Origin: Welwitschia mirabilis
Taxonomy: Eukaryota > Gnetophyta > Gnetopsida > Welwitschiales
Length of the DNA stretch: 64,000 nt
Reading direction: 5' to 3'
Assembly: GCA_051453625.1 (NCBI GenBank)
Contig: JBOZIK010000001.1
Coordinates: 157,330,443 to 157,394,442 of the forward strand
Shown: positions 1-10,325 of the stretch, one piece after another
How the letters are laid out: every line of letters begins with the position of its first letter
Position numbering within the stretch: position 1 is the stretch's first letter
Notes under the pieces: model-generated
Told to the model about the DNA's origin: nothing
The model's database searches: none
Seen by the model: only the letters and a program-made list of their open reading frames with translations
Program-made: the position numbers and the translations under genes

Positions 1-34
1 TTCTGCCATTTTAAAAATCTGTCAGAATTGGGGG

Positions 35-245
35 CAAGCATCGGCTAACTCTGTGCTAACAGCAGTGGTAATACAGAGGATGCAAGCGTTATCCGAATTA
101 TAGAATAGAATCTCTTGAAAACTTTGTTTTCTTTCTTTTTATTACTTTTGCTTTTTTTTGGGGATAAAAGGGGGCAGAGGGAATTTCCGGTGGAGCAGTG
201 AAATGCACTGAGATCGGAAAGAACACCAAAGACGAAAGCAGGATC
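35..245 (+). pseudogene. rrn16: Plastid 16S rRNA gene fragment in nuclear DNA (NUPT)
   Basis: Two blocks read as diverged chloroplast 16S rRNA in the sense direction. Block 35-101 covers the universal 515-region, including a decayed GTGCCAGCAGCCGCGGTAA (here GTGCTAACAGCAGTGGTAA) and the following GATGCAAGCGTTATCC. Block 171-240 covers the GGCAGAGGGAATTTCCGGTGG and GATCGGAAAGAACACCAA stretches. In the plastid gene about 95 bases separate these blocks. Here they are separated by about 70 bases of unrelated T-rich sequence, so the interior was deleted and replaced. Most substitutions are transitions. It cannot function as rRNA. Surrounding nuclear retrotransposons argue against organelle or bacterial contamination. 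Confidence 0.88.
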
Positions 246-339
246 TTGAATATTTTTGAGATGTCTCTGGCTCTGCTTATCCATTTCTCACTCGCATGTT
301 TTATTATAATGCTTCTTATAATCATGATTTAGGAACCCT

Positions 340-1077
340 TAAAACCCTTATTTTGGGGAAGTGGCTAAGAGTAATTATAAATTTCATTTCTAATCTAACT
401 GATCTTCCTAGAGGTGACTATGAAGAGTTCTAGCTTCTTTGAGACACCATGGAAAACAAGCTTGCTGTGCTAAGGTGCACTCTTGAAAGCATACTCTTTC
501 TACTTCCTTATTGACACCAAAATACCATTTTATTCACTTGATTTTCACTTATAATTTCTTATCTTTAGCTGGACATCGTGATAAGGCCTCCAGCTACAGA
601 GCCTATCTGATGTATTTGGTAGGGACAGAACATTTTATTGATACTTCTGCCATTATACTAAAGAATATGGTCTCATAGTCAGAGTATCATAGGACTAGGG
701 CATTACCCTACTCTGTGCTTATCACAAGATTGTGTTGTCATTTTTGTGTAATCTTCCATCTGAAATTGGAAATCCTCTAGCCTATGGCACCCATTGGGTG
801 TGCAACTTTATCTTGTATACACATCTTTACCCCCTCCAAGAAATCCTCAAAATCACCATCTTCAAAGGAAACCTCTCCTAATGAGACTCTTTCATATCTG
901 AGATGGATTGATTCCTATACCAGACACGTGAAGAAAGCACTTATAGCAGCTGGATATGATATTACTGACACTTCAACAGAGGCCACTAGTTCAGCACACA
1001 TAGGAGGTGATAAACAAAATTTAAAAGAAAACTCTGAAGAAGAAGAAGAAGAAGAAGAGGAGGAGAAGTCTAATTAG
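340..1077 (+). pseudogene. Extra 3' ORF of Copia element 0 (plant-transposon-protein-like), decayed
   Basis: A frame interrupted by several stops runs from about 340, with an open final part at 784-1077 (97 codons). Motifs such as LPRGDYEEF, YRAYLMYLV, FIDTSAIILK and LPYSVLITR resemble, from memory, the putative plant transposon protein found between pol and the 3' LTR of some plant Copia elements. The C-terminus is LSYLRWIDSYTRHVKKALIAAG followed by an acidic tail from GAA/GAG codons (1033-1068). It is followed by a polypurine tract and an LTR on the same strand, as expected for the downstream ORF of a plus-strand element. The function of such ORFs is not established. The ATG at 784 is probably just an internal methionine after the last stop. 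Confidence 0.6.
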
Positions 1078-1664
1078 AAACTTCAAATTAGGTTTTGCTT
1101 TGTGTTTGTATTCTCTCCTTTGTCATTAATGTCAAAAGGGGAAGAATTAGTTATTAGTTGTTGGATGTTTTTTTTAGGACTTCAAATGCAGCATGCTCTT
1201 GATGAGTACTTTTATTTTGTAATGTTTGCACGTGTTTAATAAAATCTACATGCACTTCACTTTTATGCTCTAAATTGTTTTCAATTGGTATCTCAAATCT
1301 TTTTGTACTTATGCAAATTATATGTGCTTAACATGTTTTTCTATTGATATCATATGTGCTTAACTTAAAAGTTTAAAGTCTTCTAATGTTGGAAATAAAT
1401 TCTAAAATGTGATAACTGATCAAAATGTTAAATGGTTTTGTATGATCACATTGTACTATTCATACAATTTGTGCTCTTAATCTTCAAGTGTGCATATTAA
1501 ATTTGTTCCATTTAAAGCACAAAATTTGATTATACAAAATGTCTTATCTTAGTTTTAAAAAGTGTAAATTTTTGTAATAGGCATTTTAAAAGAGGGATCT
1601 TTTCTAATTCCTAAATATTTTTCACAACTAAGTATTGTTTGCCATTAATTTCAAAGGGGTAGAT
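1078..1664 (+). other. Non-coding spacer and polypurine tract before the Copia 0 3' LTR
   Basis: AT-rich, no open frame. It contains two versions of the phrase 'gtcattaatgtcaaaaggggaag' type (near 1120 and 1640) that precedes plant Copia 3' LTRs. The second, TTTCAAAGGGGTAGAT at 1648-1664, abuts the LTR and is the probable polypurine tract that primes plus-strand DNA synthesis. The first copy at about 1122-1146 may be an older duplicated tract. Confidence 0.55.
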
Positions 1665-1819
1665 TGTTAGATTATGTTTTGCCAATTGATGTCAAATTAA
1701 TGTTTTCTGTATAGCAAAGTTTGTGTATCTTATGCAGAAGATACTAATTACTTACAGGTTGAAAGATAAAAACCAAAACCATCAAATTATATGTACTAAA
1801 AACCTATTAGTTCCTTTAC

Positions 1820-2431
1820 CCTCTAAAAGGGTTGACCAGACTTTCAAGGGGTTGATCGCACCTAAAATGAACTGAATCTAGAGGGATCGACCACATTTCT
1901 AATGGGGTCAACTGAACCTGTAACCTCAAAAACCAGTGTCCCTAAACTAAATGGTAAGAAGTCAACTAGACCTTTATGGGGTTAACAGGATTTGAGAACC
2001 TAATAAATAGTATCCATGAACTAAATAACAAGGGGTCGACGGGACCTATTATGGGGTTGACTAGATCTGTGAATTAAGAAATAGTACTTTTAAATTGATT
2101 GTCAAGGAGTCGATCTAATATATGATGGGGTCGACTAAACTTAAGCATTGTGCAGCTGATACTCCTAAGCTGATCATCATGAGGTTGACCAAACACCTGA
2201 AGGAGTCAACCGAACCTGATTCTAGAAATTAGAAATATCTTTATCAAGATAAGCAGGTGACCGAATTTTATTACGGGTGACCAAACTAGGATTGACTAGA
2301 CCCAGATGGGATTGACTGGACATGAAGCCATAAGAAATTGGGGTGATCAAAATTTTCACTCAGGCAACTTGTGTAGGTCATGGTACTAGATGGAGTTAAC
2401 TAGACTTTTGAGTGGTCAACTAGACAGAACA
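1820..2431 (+). repeat. Degenerate GGGGTCGACC-type motif array inside the LTR
   Basis: About 19 variants of GGGGTYGACYRRACC recur at irregular spacing (roughly 20-50 bases), for example near 1828, 2034, 2060, 2130, 2187 and 2205. Many keep the GTCGAC core; others differ by transitions. The matching array in the inverted LTR lies at 10985-11610. Confidence 0.75.
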
Positions 2432-2844
2432 AAACTAAAATTTTCTATTCCTTTTATATCCATTATGTATCTGTTAGATAGTTGTTTTCTAGCCATTTAT
2501 AGCCATTGGAAGTACATTTCAAATATAATAAATTCTAAAAGCCTTCCAATATAAATAGCCAAGAGATATATGACCATAGAATCTTTTGGAACCATTTTTA
2601 ATCATGTTAATATTTTAGATCTAAGGAGCGAGCACTCTAATCTTGTGATATTCACTGTTGAGTCTTGGCATTTATTTTACTAACTAAGGAAGATCTATTA
2701 TCTGTATCATCTCTACATTTAAGGTTGGATCTAGTGCTTCATCTATTGTACATCTAAAGGAGAAGATCTCTATCAAATCTACTGTATTAAGAACGTGTGA
2801 TATTCGTGCATATTGGTATCATTGCATCACTATTATACATTGTT

Positions 2845-3005
2845 AAAGGTTGAGGTTAAGCCTTGAAAAGTCCATTCAAAGGTTGAGACTCAGTCTTGAA
2901 AAGTCTATTTAAAGGTTGAGACTAAGCTTAGAAAAGTCCGTTCTAAGGTTGAGACTAAGCCTAGAAAAGTCCATTTTAAAGGTTACAGGTGAACCTAGAA
3001 TACCT
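2845..3005 (+). repeat. 33-bp tandem repeat in the LTR, about 4-5 units
   Basis: Units of the form AAAGGTTGAGACTAAGCCT...AAAAGTCCATTT start at 2845, 2878, 2911, 2945 and (partial) 2978. The sister LTR on the minus strand has only about two units (10595-10665), so copy number changed between elements of the family. Confidence 0.85.
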
Positions 3006-3304
3006 GATGGAGTAATGAAGATTCAGATCAAGCTTGGTAATAAGCTAATCATGGAGAGTGGAGCAGGGGTTTCCTGAACCACTATAAATTCTGTATGCAT
3101 CTATTTGGTATTTCGTGCTTTCAGTTGGTTTATTTTTTTACTTTTATTAGCTATTCTTTTCATGCATGTTTATATTAGTAGATTATTCTATGTGAGTTTT
3201 TGATACATTTCTATTTCGTTTAGAATACTCTATTATAATTTTTAAGAACCTATTCACCTCCCCTCTAAAGTTCTCAATCCTATTAGAGATAACCCATAAT
3301 TCAT

Positions 3305-4140
3305 TCTAAAAATAAAACAAATTATCAAAATATAGGGATTTGATAAAGATGTTAGCAAGTTGATGATCTCTACTAACAAAATTCATAGAAATGTTTTCTT
3401 TTTCAACTTGATATCTTAAAAAATGATGTTTTAGTTCAAGGTGTTTAGCTCTAGAATGCTAAAAAGGATTTTTAGAAATATTTGTTATCCTAGTATTATC
3501 ACAAAAAAAAGAAACCTATTCAAAACTTACACCAAAGTCCTTCAGCATTTTTTTCATCCAAAGGAGATGAACATAACAACTTCCTAATGTCATGTACTTA
3601 GCTTTTGCTATTGAAAGGGAGATTGAATTTTGTTTTTTATTTGCCCATCCTACTAAGCATGATCCTAATAAAAAAAAATTACCACTTGTGCTTTTCTATC
3701 ATCCTCACACCCAGCCCAATCTGCATTACTAACTCTTGCAAGCTCAAAGGATGTTTCTGTAGGATACCATAATCCATAATCACATGTGCCCTTTATATAT
3801 TTAATTATTCTTTTCACTACTTGTAAGTATGATTCTTTCAGTTGGGTTTGGTACCTTTCACAGACACTAACACTAAATATAATATCAGGTCTACCTGTAA
3901 TTAAATATAAAAAACTTCCAATCATACGTCTATAAAGCTTCTCATTTACTAATTTTCCGTCTTCATCTAGACTAACTTTACAAGAAGTTGACATAGGTGT
4001 ATCTGTTGTTTTAGTATTCTCTAATCTAAATAATTTAATTAAATCCTTTTCATATTTAGATTGAGAGATAAAAATTCCATTCTTTATTTGCTTAATCTGT
4101 AATCCAAGAAATATTTTTACTTCACCAAGCATGCTCATCT
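3305..4140 (-). pseudogene. Copia A RNase H and C-terminal RT region
   Basis: On the minus strand, 4138-3665 is open (157 codons) and carries TDTPM, YRRMIGSFLYL, RPDIIFSV, VKRIIKYIKGT and SNADWAGC, hallmarks of the RT C-terminus and RNase H start of plant Ty1/copia Pol. Beyond 3665 the frame continues through stops and a frameshift with SIAKAKYM, LLWMKKML, CDNT, HLELKHHFLR and HQLANIF, the end of RNase H. The lineage looks SIRE-like. Pol ends at about 3305, right against the opposite-strand LTR, so the element's own 3' ORF and 3' LTR are absent. Confidence 0.9.
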
Positions 4141-4860
4141 CAAAATGTGTTGTTATGATGTTTGCAAATTATTTTGAGAAAACTTCTTTAGAGGCATCAA
4201 AAATGATATCATCTACATAAATTTTTATAATGATAAAATCCTTTTTCAAATTCTTAACAAATAAGTCTTATCTGCAGTTCCATGAATATATCATTTTTGT
4301 TTAAAAATGTGGCTAACTTTTCATACCAAGCTCTTGGAGCTTGCTTCAATCCATAGAATGCCTTTTTAAGTCTATAAAACATGATCAGATTTATGTGGAT
4401 CTACGAACCCTTGTGGTTGTTCTACATATAGTTCTTTATTTAGGGTTCTATTTAAAAATGCACTCTTTACATCCATTTGATACACTTTGATGTTCTTAAA
4501 GGCTACAAATGATAAAAACATTCTAANNNNNNNNNNNNNNNNNNNNNNNNNNNNNNNNNNNNNNNNNNNNNNNNNNNNNNNNNNNNNNNNNNNNNNNNNN
4601 NNNNNNNNNNNNNNNNNNNNNNNNNNAAAAATGCACTCTTTACATCCATTTGATACACTTTGATGTTCTTAAAGGCTGCAAATGATAAAGACATTCTAAT
4701 GCTATTAAGTCTTGCAACTGGAGTAAACGTGTCACCTACATCAATGCCTTCTATTTAGTTGTAGCCTTGTGCTACTAATCTTGCCTCATTTTTGATGACA
4801 TTGTTTTCTTCATCACTTTTGTCCTTAAAGATCCACATAGTCCTAATGATATTTCTATCT
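4141..4860 (-). pseudogene. Copia A reverse transcriptase, gap-interrupted
   Basis: Minus-strand fragments of Ty1/copia RT: VYQMDVKSAF near 4500, an RTLNKELYVEQPQGF-like segment near 4400-4450, LKKAFYGLKQAPRAW-like near 4330-4380, and an intact YVDD catalytic motif at about 4205-4216. Frameshifts and stops break it. A 100-N gap at 4527-4626 falls inside and both gap flanks carry the same RT segment. Confidence 0.85.
4527..4626. other. Assembly gap (100 N) flanked by a duplicated 73-bp sequence
   Basis: Bases 4454-4526 and 4627-4699 are the same 73-bp sequence with two A/G differences. The gap length of exactly 100 suggests an arbitrary spacer between two contig ends that overlap. Confidence 0.9.
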
Positions 4861-6070
4861 TTTGACTTTTTGACAAGTTTCAATCATCATGTCTTTTAAA
4901 TTTTTGTAATTCATCTTGATGGCCATCATCCATTATTCATGACATTTAGCTTTTTCAAATTTCTTAGGTTCTATTTATGAAACATAATAAATGTGGGCAT
5001 AAAAATTCTTCATAGAGCTTCTTGTATTTATCTTTGAGCTAACTTATCTAATAATAGACCTAAAGGATGATTTTTTATCTCCTTAAACTTTTTAGTTGTG
5101 ACTTCTTTTGTAGGAAATTCTTCTTATTTTTCAGTAGGCATGTCTTTATTTGTAGGGGTGCTTAGAGATATGTATTACTTATCATTTGAACAAATAGGCT
5201 CTATGCCAACATCGTCAATTTGCACATTTATTGATTCTTTCATAGTTAAACTTCTCTTATTGAAAACACAATAAGCTTTACTTGTACTAAAATATTCCAA
5301 AAATATAGCTTCAATTGCCTTAGGCTCATGTTTTCTTAGATGTTTTCTACTTTTTAACACAAAATATTTACTTCTGAAGACTTTAAAATAAGAAATATTT
5401 GGTTATCTTCCTTTTCACAACTCATAAGGAGTTCATTCATACTGGTTCTGAGATAAAGTCTATTCATCATATAAAATGCAGTACTAATAGCTTCAGGCCA
5501 AAATGATTTTGGAACCTCCTTATCATTTAACATAGTTCTTACCATTTCTTGGAGGACTCTGTTTTTTTTTTTAGTAATACCATTTTGTTGTGGTATTTAG
5601 GGGCTGAAAATTGGTGATGAATATTGTTGTTAATGTAATATTTCTCAAATAAATGATTTTTGAATTCATCACCATGATCACTTCTTATTTTTTTTATGGT
5701 ATAGCATTTCTCATTTTGAATTTTATTGTATATCTCAACCCAATGTTTGCAAGTTTTAGAGTTGTTTGAAAGAAATGCAACCTATGTATATCTTGAGAAA
5801 TCATCAAGCATGGTTAGAACATAGCTTTTACCTTCTAACCTTTGAGTTTAAGCTGGTCCTACCAAGTTCATATGAATAAGTTCTAAAGGAATAATTGTGA
5901 TAACTTAGTTTTTACTCTTGTGTAACGTTCTTATTTATTTTTTCTTTCTAGCATGCATCACAAAGACCATGTTTTGTAACATTTATTTTTAGAATACATT
6001 TGATAATTTCTTTTCTAATAATTATTTTCAAATGATCGTAGTTAACATGAACTAAACATTTATGCCAAAT
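4861..6070 (-). pseudogene. Copia A integrase
   Basis: Minus-strand pieces include 5545-5354 (FWPEAISTAFYMMNR, the end of the integrase core) and 5360-5175 (LRKHEPKAIEAIFLEYFSTSKAY, the region after the core found in Copia integrases). Upstream, 5580-5960 encodes, with stops, the H-x-C-rich and catalytic core segments. The order relative to protease (6077-6460) and RT (below 4860) is that of a Ty1/copia element. Broken by many stops; not functional. Confidence 0.8.
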
Positions 6071-6076
6071 CTCTTC

Positions 6077-6460
6077 TTAACTAACATGAGAAAAATAATA
6101 AGAAGAAAATGATTGGTCAATGCTATATACATTATCTATTCTATTTTTTTTGAGAATAATATTGTTTATTTTGTCATGCTTAACTTCATATTTAGAACTA
6201 TTAAAAATAACCTTATAATCTTTGTTACAAACTTGGCTAATACTAATTAAATTATGATTTAAACCATTGACATACAAAACTTCATTTATTCTAGGTAAGT
6301 TACCTCCACCGATGCTTTTAATTCCTTCGATTTTGGTTCTTCCATTATCACCAAAGGTAACTTTTTCTCCATCAAAGTCATTGAATAATTTGAATCTAAA
6401 TTTGTCTCCCATCATATGTCAAGAGCAGCCACTATCTAAATATCAGCTAGTGTCATGTGA
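6077..6460 (-). pseudogene. Copia A protease and GAG-pre-integrase segment (copy linked to pol)
   Basis: 6415-6077 is open for 112 codons on the minus strand, with VTFGDNGRTKIEGI, LPRINEVLYVNGL and NHNLISISQVC, the GAG-pre-integrase domain. Just upstream, 6456-6412 carries the retropepsin motif YLDSGCS. The tryptophan that normally precedes it is TGA, and a second TGA stands where CGA (Arg) is expected. Both are single C-to-T or G-to-A changes. A second version of this segment lies at 8525-8650. Confidence 0.85.
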
Positions 6461-8115
6461 AACCTTGAAAGCTGTCTGAATCATAAGACTTTTCAAATCA
6501 TTAGCTTTCATCCACTTAGTCCTTTTAAACTGATGTGGTACACATCCTTTTGGAATAAATTTAAATGAAAAGGAACTAATTAAATTTAAAAATAAAATCA
6601 ATTTTCTAGCATCGTAAAATAGCTTTAAATGATCTGACTCACCACAGAAATAATAAATAACTTTAGAAATAAACTTATTTTTCCAAGTTACCTGATTTTT
6701 CTGACTTTGTGGTCTTTGGAAGATGAAACCAATACCTAACTTATCATGTGCTGGTTTCTAAATTCTAAGCATCTATTTCAATTTAGTTAAACCACTGAAA
6801 AATTTATTGCCAAATGTAACAAGTGCTTTACCTCAAGTGTAAGTTAGAAATTTTTAGATTTGGCAATATTGCATTTTGTTTCCAATTTCTCCTTTCTTAA
6901 TAAGAGGTTTCACAATCTTATTTAGATATTTATATGCTTTGCCAACTTTTTACATTCCATGTAGAGTTCCTGACATGTGTCTTTAAGCTCATTCTGATCT
7001 TCTTTAATGATGTCTAGATCATCAAGTTCAGATGTGCTAGGTAGGTTCTGTAATGAAGGCACAATTGCCATGACTGAGAGCCTTCAATCTCATTTGATTC
7101 TTAGCCTGAACTACTATCATCATCCTCATCTACATTATCCCATGTAGTCACGAATGAAGATGTCTTTAACTTTCTTTATTCTATATTATTATTCAGGAAC
7201 TCATTTATCATGTGTCCAAAGCCTGTGCATGCATAACATTGGATCTCTTTCCCTTTTTCTTGATATTTTCTTAACTTTAAGTATTCTCTTCTTATTCCTC
7301 TACTTGACTTATCTTCCTTTTTTCTTTTGTGCAAAAGTTTCTTAAATCTTCTTGCTAGTAGAGCAACTTCATCATCATCTAGATCTTCAACTAATTTTTC
7401 TAACTTATAATTTTTCTACACACATTTCAAAGTAATACCTTTCTTTTTATCTTTAAAAATTTTTAATTCATAAGTTTTTCAATTACCTTGTAATTCTTTA
7501 AGATCCATCGCATTAATATTCTTGCTTTCTCCAATTATGGTGACTTTTGGTTCAAACCTTTTTAGAAGGAAATTTAGCACTTTTCAAATCACTTTTGCTT
7601 CATCCATTCTTTCACTTAGACTTGCTATTGAATTCATAATGTTAATAAGTCTAGTAAATAATTCCTATAATATCTCCTCCTCATCCATATGAATGTCTTC
7701 AAATATGGAAATGAGCATTCAAAGTTTGACCTGCTTGATAGTGAATGTTCCTTTATGTGCAATCTCAAGAATGTCTTACACTTCTTTTGCATGTTTATAG
7801 TTTATAATCCGTTTGAACTCATCTATAAAAACTGCATAAAAGATGACATTAAAAGCATGGGAATCTACGATAGCTTTGGATTTATTAGTAGGAGTTCATT
7901 AGTATTAGATTTTTTGAACTAGAATGGTATTATCATGGGCATTAGTTTTAGATAAAGTAAGCATAATACATCTGTTGTAAATGATCTTTTCAATGTTTGC
8001 ATCTAAAAATGTAGGGAATATTTTCATATAAGTTTCTAGTACACCTATCAAACATGGGTGGACGACCAGTGGGAAAACCATTTGAAGTTTTACTCATTTT
8101 AAGTTTTAAAATATA
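6461..8115 (-). pseudogene. Copia A gag, copy 2 (adjacent to pol)
   Basis: Minus-strand gag remnants with zinc-knuckle surroundings near 6640, an acidic serine-rich spacer (about 7080-7140) and the UBN2-type gag core at 7440-8060. It duplicates 8650-10285 with a near-constant offset of about 2190 bases: 'tcaaagtca' occurs at 6372 and 8559, and 'atcaaacat' at 8047 and 10246. Homology to the leader upstream of gag continues to about 8150 but stops before the PBS. Heavily broken. Confidence 0.8.
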
Positions 8116-8159
8116 AACCTGTTAAGATCTTGACATGGACTTTAGTGATGGGTCAATCA

Positions 8160-8424
8160 TATCATATAATTAAGGAAATTGAATCGATTAAAAAAAGAGG
8201 AGTTGACTAGTCTAGTAATGGTAACAAATTAAGTCAACTGACTATTTTTAGAAGTCAACCAATTGTGATAGAAACTAAACTTTTTAGTTTATTTTCTAGT
8301 CATTTTACTTTTCATTCTTAGCCATTGAAGTATCATAATTTTTTTTTATTTTACAAAAACTATCTTCTATATAAGCTAATAAATAAGAATCTCTATCATT
8401 GAATTTTTTAGAAAGAAAAAAAGA
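8160..8424 (+). repeat. Partial Copia LTR fragment, plus orientation
   Basis: Contains several GAGTTGACTAG / AAGTCAACTGAC variants of the LTR motif. They are followed by CTAGTCATT...TTAGCCATTGAAGTA, matching the plus-strand LTR at about 2430-2600 (CTAGCCATTTATAGCCATTGGAAGTA). It sits between the two gag copies and points opposite to them. Confidence 0.6.
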
Positions 8425-8524
8425 NNNNNNNNNNNNNNNNNNNNNNNNNNNNNNNNNNNNNNNNNNNNNNNNNNNNNNNNNNNNNNNNNNNNNNNNNNNN
8501 NNNNNNNNNNNNNNNNNNNNNNNN
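8425..8524. other. Assembly gap (100 N)
   Basis: Exactly 100 N, an arbitrary spacer size. Unlike two other gaps in the window, its flanks are not duplicates. It sits at the junction between LTR fragment and gag copy 1, so that junction is unproven. Confidence 0.95.
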
Positions 8525-10290
8525 TCTTTTATTATCACCAAAGGTAATTTCTTCTCCATCAAAGTCACTCAACTATTTGAATTTATACTTGTCTCTCATC
8601 ATATGTTGAGAGAAGCCACTGTCCAAATACTAGCTAGTGCCATTTGAAACCTTGAAAGCTACTTGAATCAAAAGACTTTTCAAACCATTAGCTTTTACCT
8701 ACTTAATACTTTTAGATTGATGTGGTATAACTCCTATTAGAAAAAATTTAAATGGAAAAGTACTAACTAAATTTGAAAATAACATCAATTTTCTAGCATT
8801 GTAATATAGCTTTAAATGACCTGACTTATCATAGAAATGACAAGTAACTTTAGAAATAAACTTATTTTGCTAAGTTACCTGATTTTACTGACTTTGTGGT
8901 GTTTAAGGATGAAACCAACACCTGACTTATCATGAGCTAGTTTCTAAATTTCAAGCATCTATTTCAATTTACTTGGATCATTAGAAAATTTATTGACAAA
9001 ATGCAATAAATTTTTTATATGTAGCACAAGATCAGAATTTTTAAATTTGACCATTTGGTACTTTGATTCCATTTACTGCTTTTCCTTAGTGAGAGAGTTT
9101 ACAATCTTGTTAATATTGTTTATGTACTTTGCCAACTTTTCACATTCCATATATAGTTCCTGATAGGTGTTTTTGAGCTCATTCTAATCTTCTTCAATCA
9201 TGTCCAAATCATCAGGTTTAGATGTACTAGGCAGGTTCTGTAATAGAGGCATAATTACTATGAAGGAGAGTCTTTTATCTCCATCAGAATCTTGGCCTGA
9301 ACTATTGTCATCATCCTCATTCACATTATTTCATGTAGCCATGAATGGAGATGTCTTTAACTTCTTTATTCTCTCTTATTATTTGGGCATTCATTTTCTA
9401 TGTATCTAAATATTTTGCATGCATAACATTAAATCTCTTTTTCTTTGTCTTAATCCTTTCTGAACTTTGAGTGTCCTCTTCTTGTTCCTCTACTTGACTC
9501 ACCTTCCTTCTTTCTTCTATGAAAAAATTTCTTGAACCTTCTTGTTATGAGAGTAACTTTATCAATATCTAGATCTTCATTTAATTTCTCTGACTTGTAC
9601 TCTTCATACACACACTTCAAAGCAATACTTTTCTTCTTATCTTTAGAAAATTTTAATGATATGCTTGTAAATTACCTTGTAATTCTTCTAGAGACTTCAT
9701 GTTTATATCCTTGCTTTCTTTTATTACTGTGAATTTTAGTTTAAATCCTCTTAGAAGGGTTCTTAGCACTTTTTGAACCACTTTTTCCTGATCCAATCTT
9801 TCATCTAAGCTTGCCATAGAATTTATGATGTTGGTAAGTTTGACAAAGAATCCCTTTAAAGTCTCTTCTTCATCCATATGAATGTCTTCAAATTTAGAGA
9901 TAAGAATTTGAAGCTTGGGCTACTTGACAGTGGATGTCCCTTTATGTGCAACTTCAAGATTATCCCATGACTTCTTTGCATGTTCATAGTTTACAATCCA
10001 TTTGAATTTGTTTACACAAACTACACAAAATATAGCATTAAGAGCACAGGTATCTATGGTAGCTTTAGATCTTTCGGTGGAAGTCCATCGGTATTGGGTC
10101 TTTGAAACTACAATGGTATTACTATAGGCATCGATTTTCATTAGAGTAGGCACAGTATATTCATTGTAAATAACCTCTTCAATGTCCACATTTAGGAATC
10201 TAAGAAAGATTCTCATTTGGGCTTTTTAATACATATACTTTGATCCATCAAACATAGATGAACAACTAGTGGGGTCTTGATCTGTTAGGA
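8525..10290 (-). pseudogene. Copia A gag, copy 1, with start of protease
   Basis: 10216-9920 is open on the minus strand and reads as the N-terminal half of Copia gag (TVPTLMKIDAYSN, KATIDTCALNAIF, AKKSWDNLEVAHKGT). 9877-9653 continues it (DEEETLKGFFVKLTNIINSM, SLEELQGNLQAYH). 9300-8650 holds the decayed zinc-knuckle region. At 8640-8590 the protease motif YLDSG is kept while its preceding Trp codon is TAG. Directly downstream of the PBS and 5' LTR, so this is the gag that belongs to the LTR at 10326-11775. Confidence 0.85.
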
Positions 10291-10311
10291 TCTTAACACG
10301 GACTCAACAAA

Positions 10312-10323
10312 GCTCTGATACCA
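10312..10323 (-). promoter_or_regulatory. Copia A primer-binding site (tRNA-iMet)
   Basis: The minus strand reads TGGTATCAGAGC, the exact 12-base complement of the plant initiator tRNA-Met 3' end used by most plant Copia elements. Two bases separate it from the LTR terminus (TACA). It fixes the orientation and the internal boundary of the 5' LTR. Confidence 0.95.
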
Positions 10324-10325
10324 AA

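Larger units (their letters stand above)
1665..3284 (+). repeat. Copia 0 3' LTR (about 1.6 kb)
   Basis: Begins TGTTAGATTATGTTTTGCC immediately after a polypurine tract and ends near CTATTCACCTCCCCTCTAAAG...CAATCC, the usual tail of plant Copia LTRs. It is the same family, in the opposite orientation, as the LTR at 10326-11775: the start, the GGTCGACC-like array, the 33-bp tandem block and the tail are all shared. Its right edge abuts the end of a minus-strand pol, so its expected flank is missing. Confidence 0.8.

Noticed and set aside
35-245. Bacterial contamination carrying 16S rRNA
   Set aside because: The variants fit plastid rather than typical bacterial 16S, the copy is decayed and interrupted, and it is continuous with plant retrotransposon sequence.
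784-1077. 97-codon plus frame as an independent gene
   Set aside because: The same frame extends upstream through stops with family motifs. It is the tail of the Copia extra ORF.
1820-2431. CRISPR-like or satellite array
   Set aside because: Units are too short and degenerate, spacers vary, and the array lies inside a defined plant LTR.
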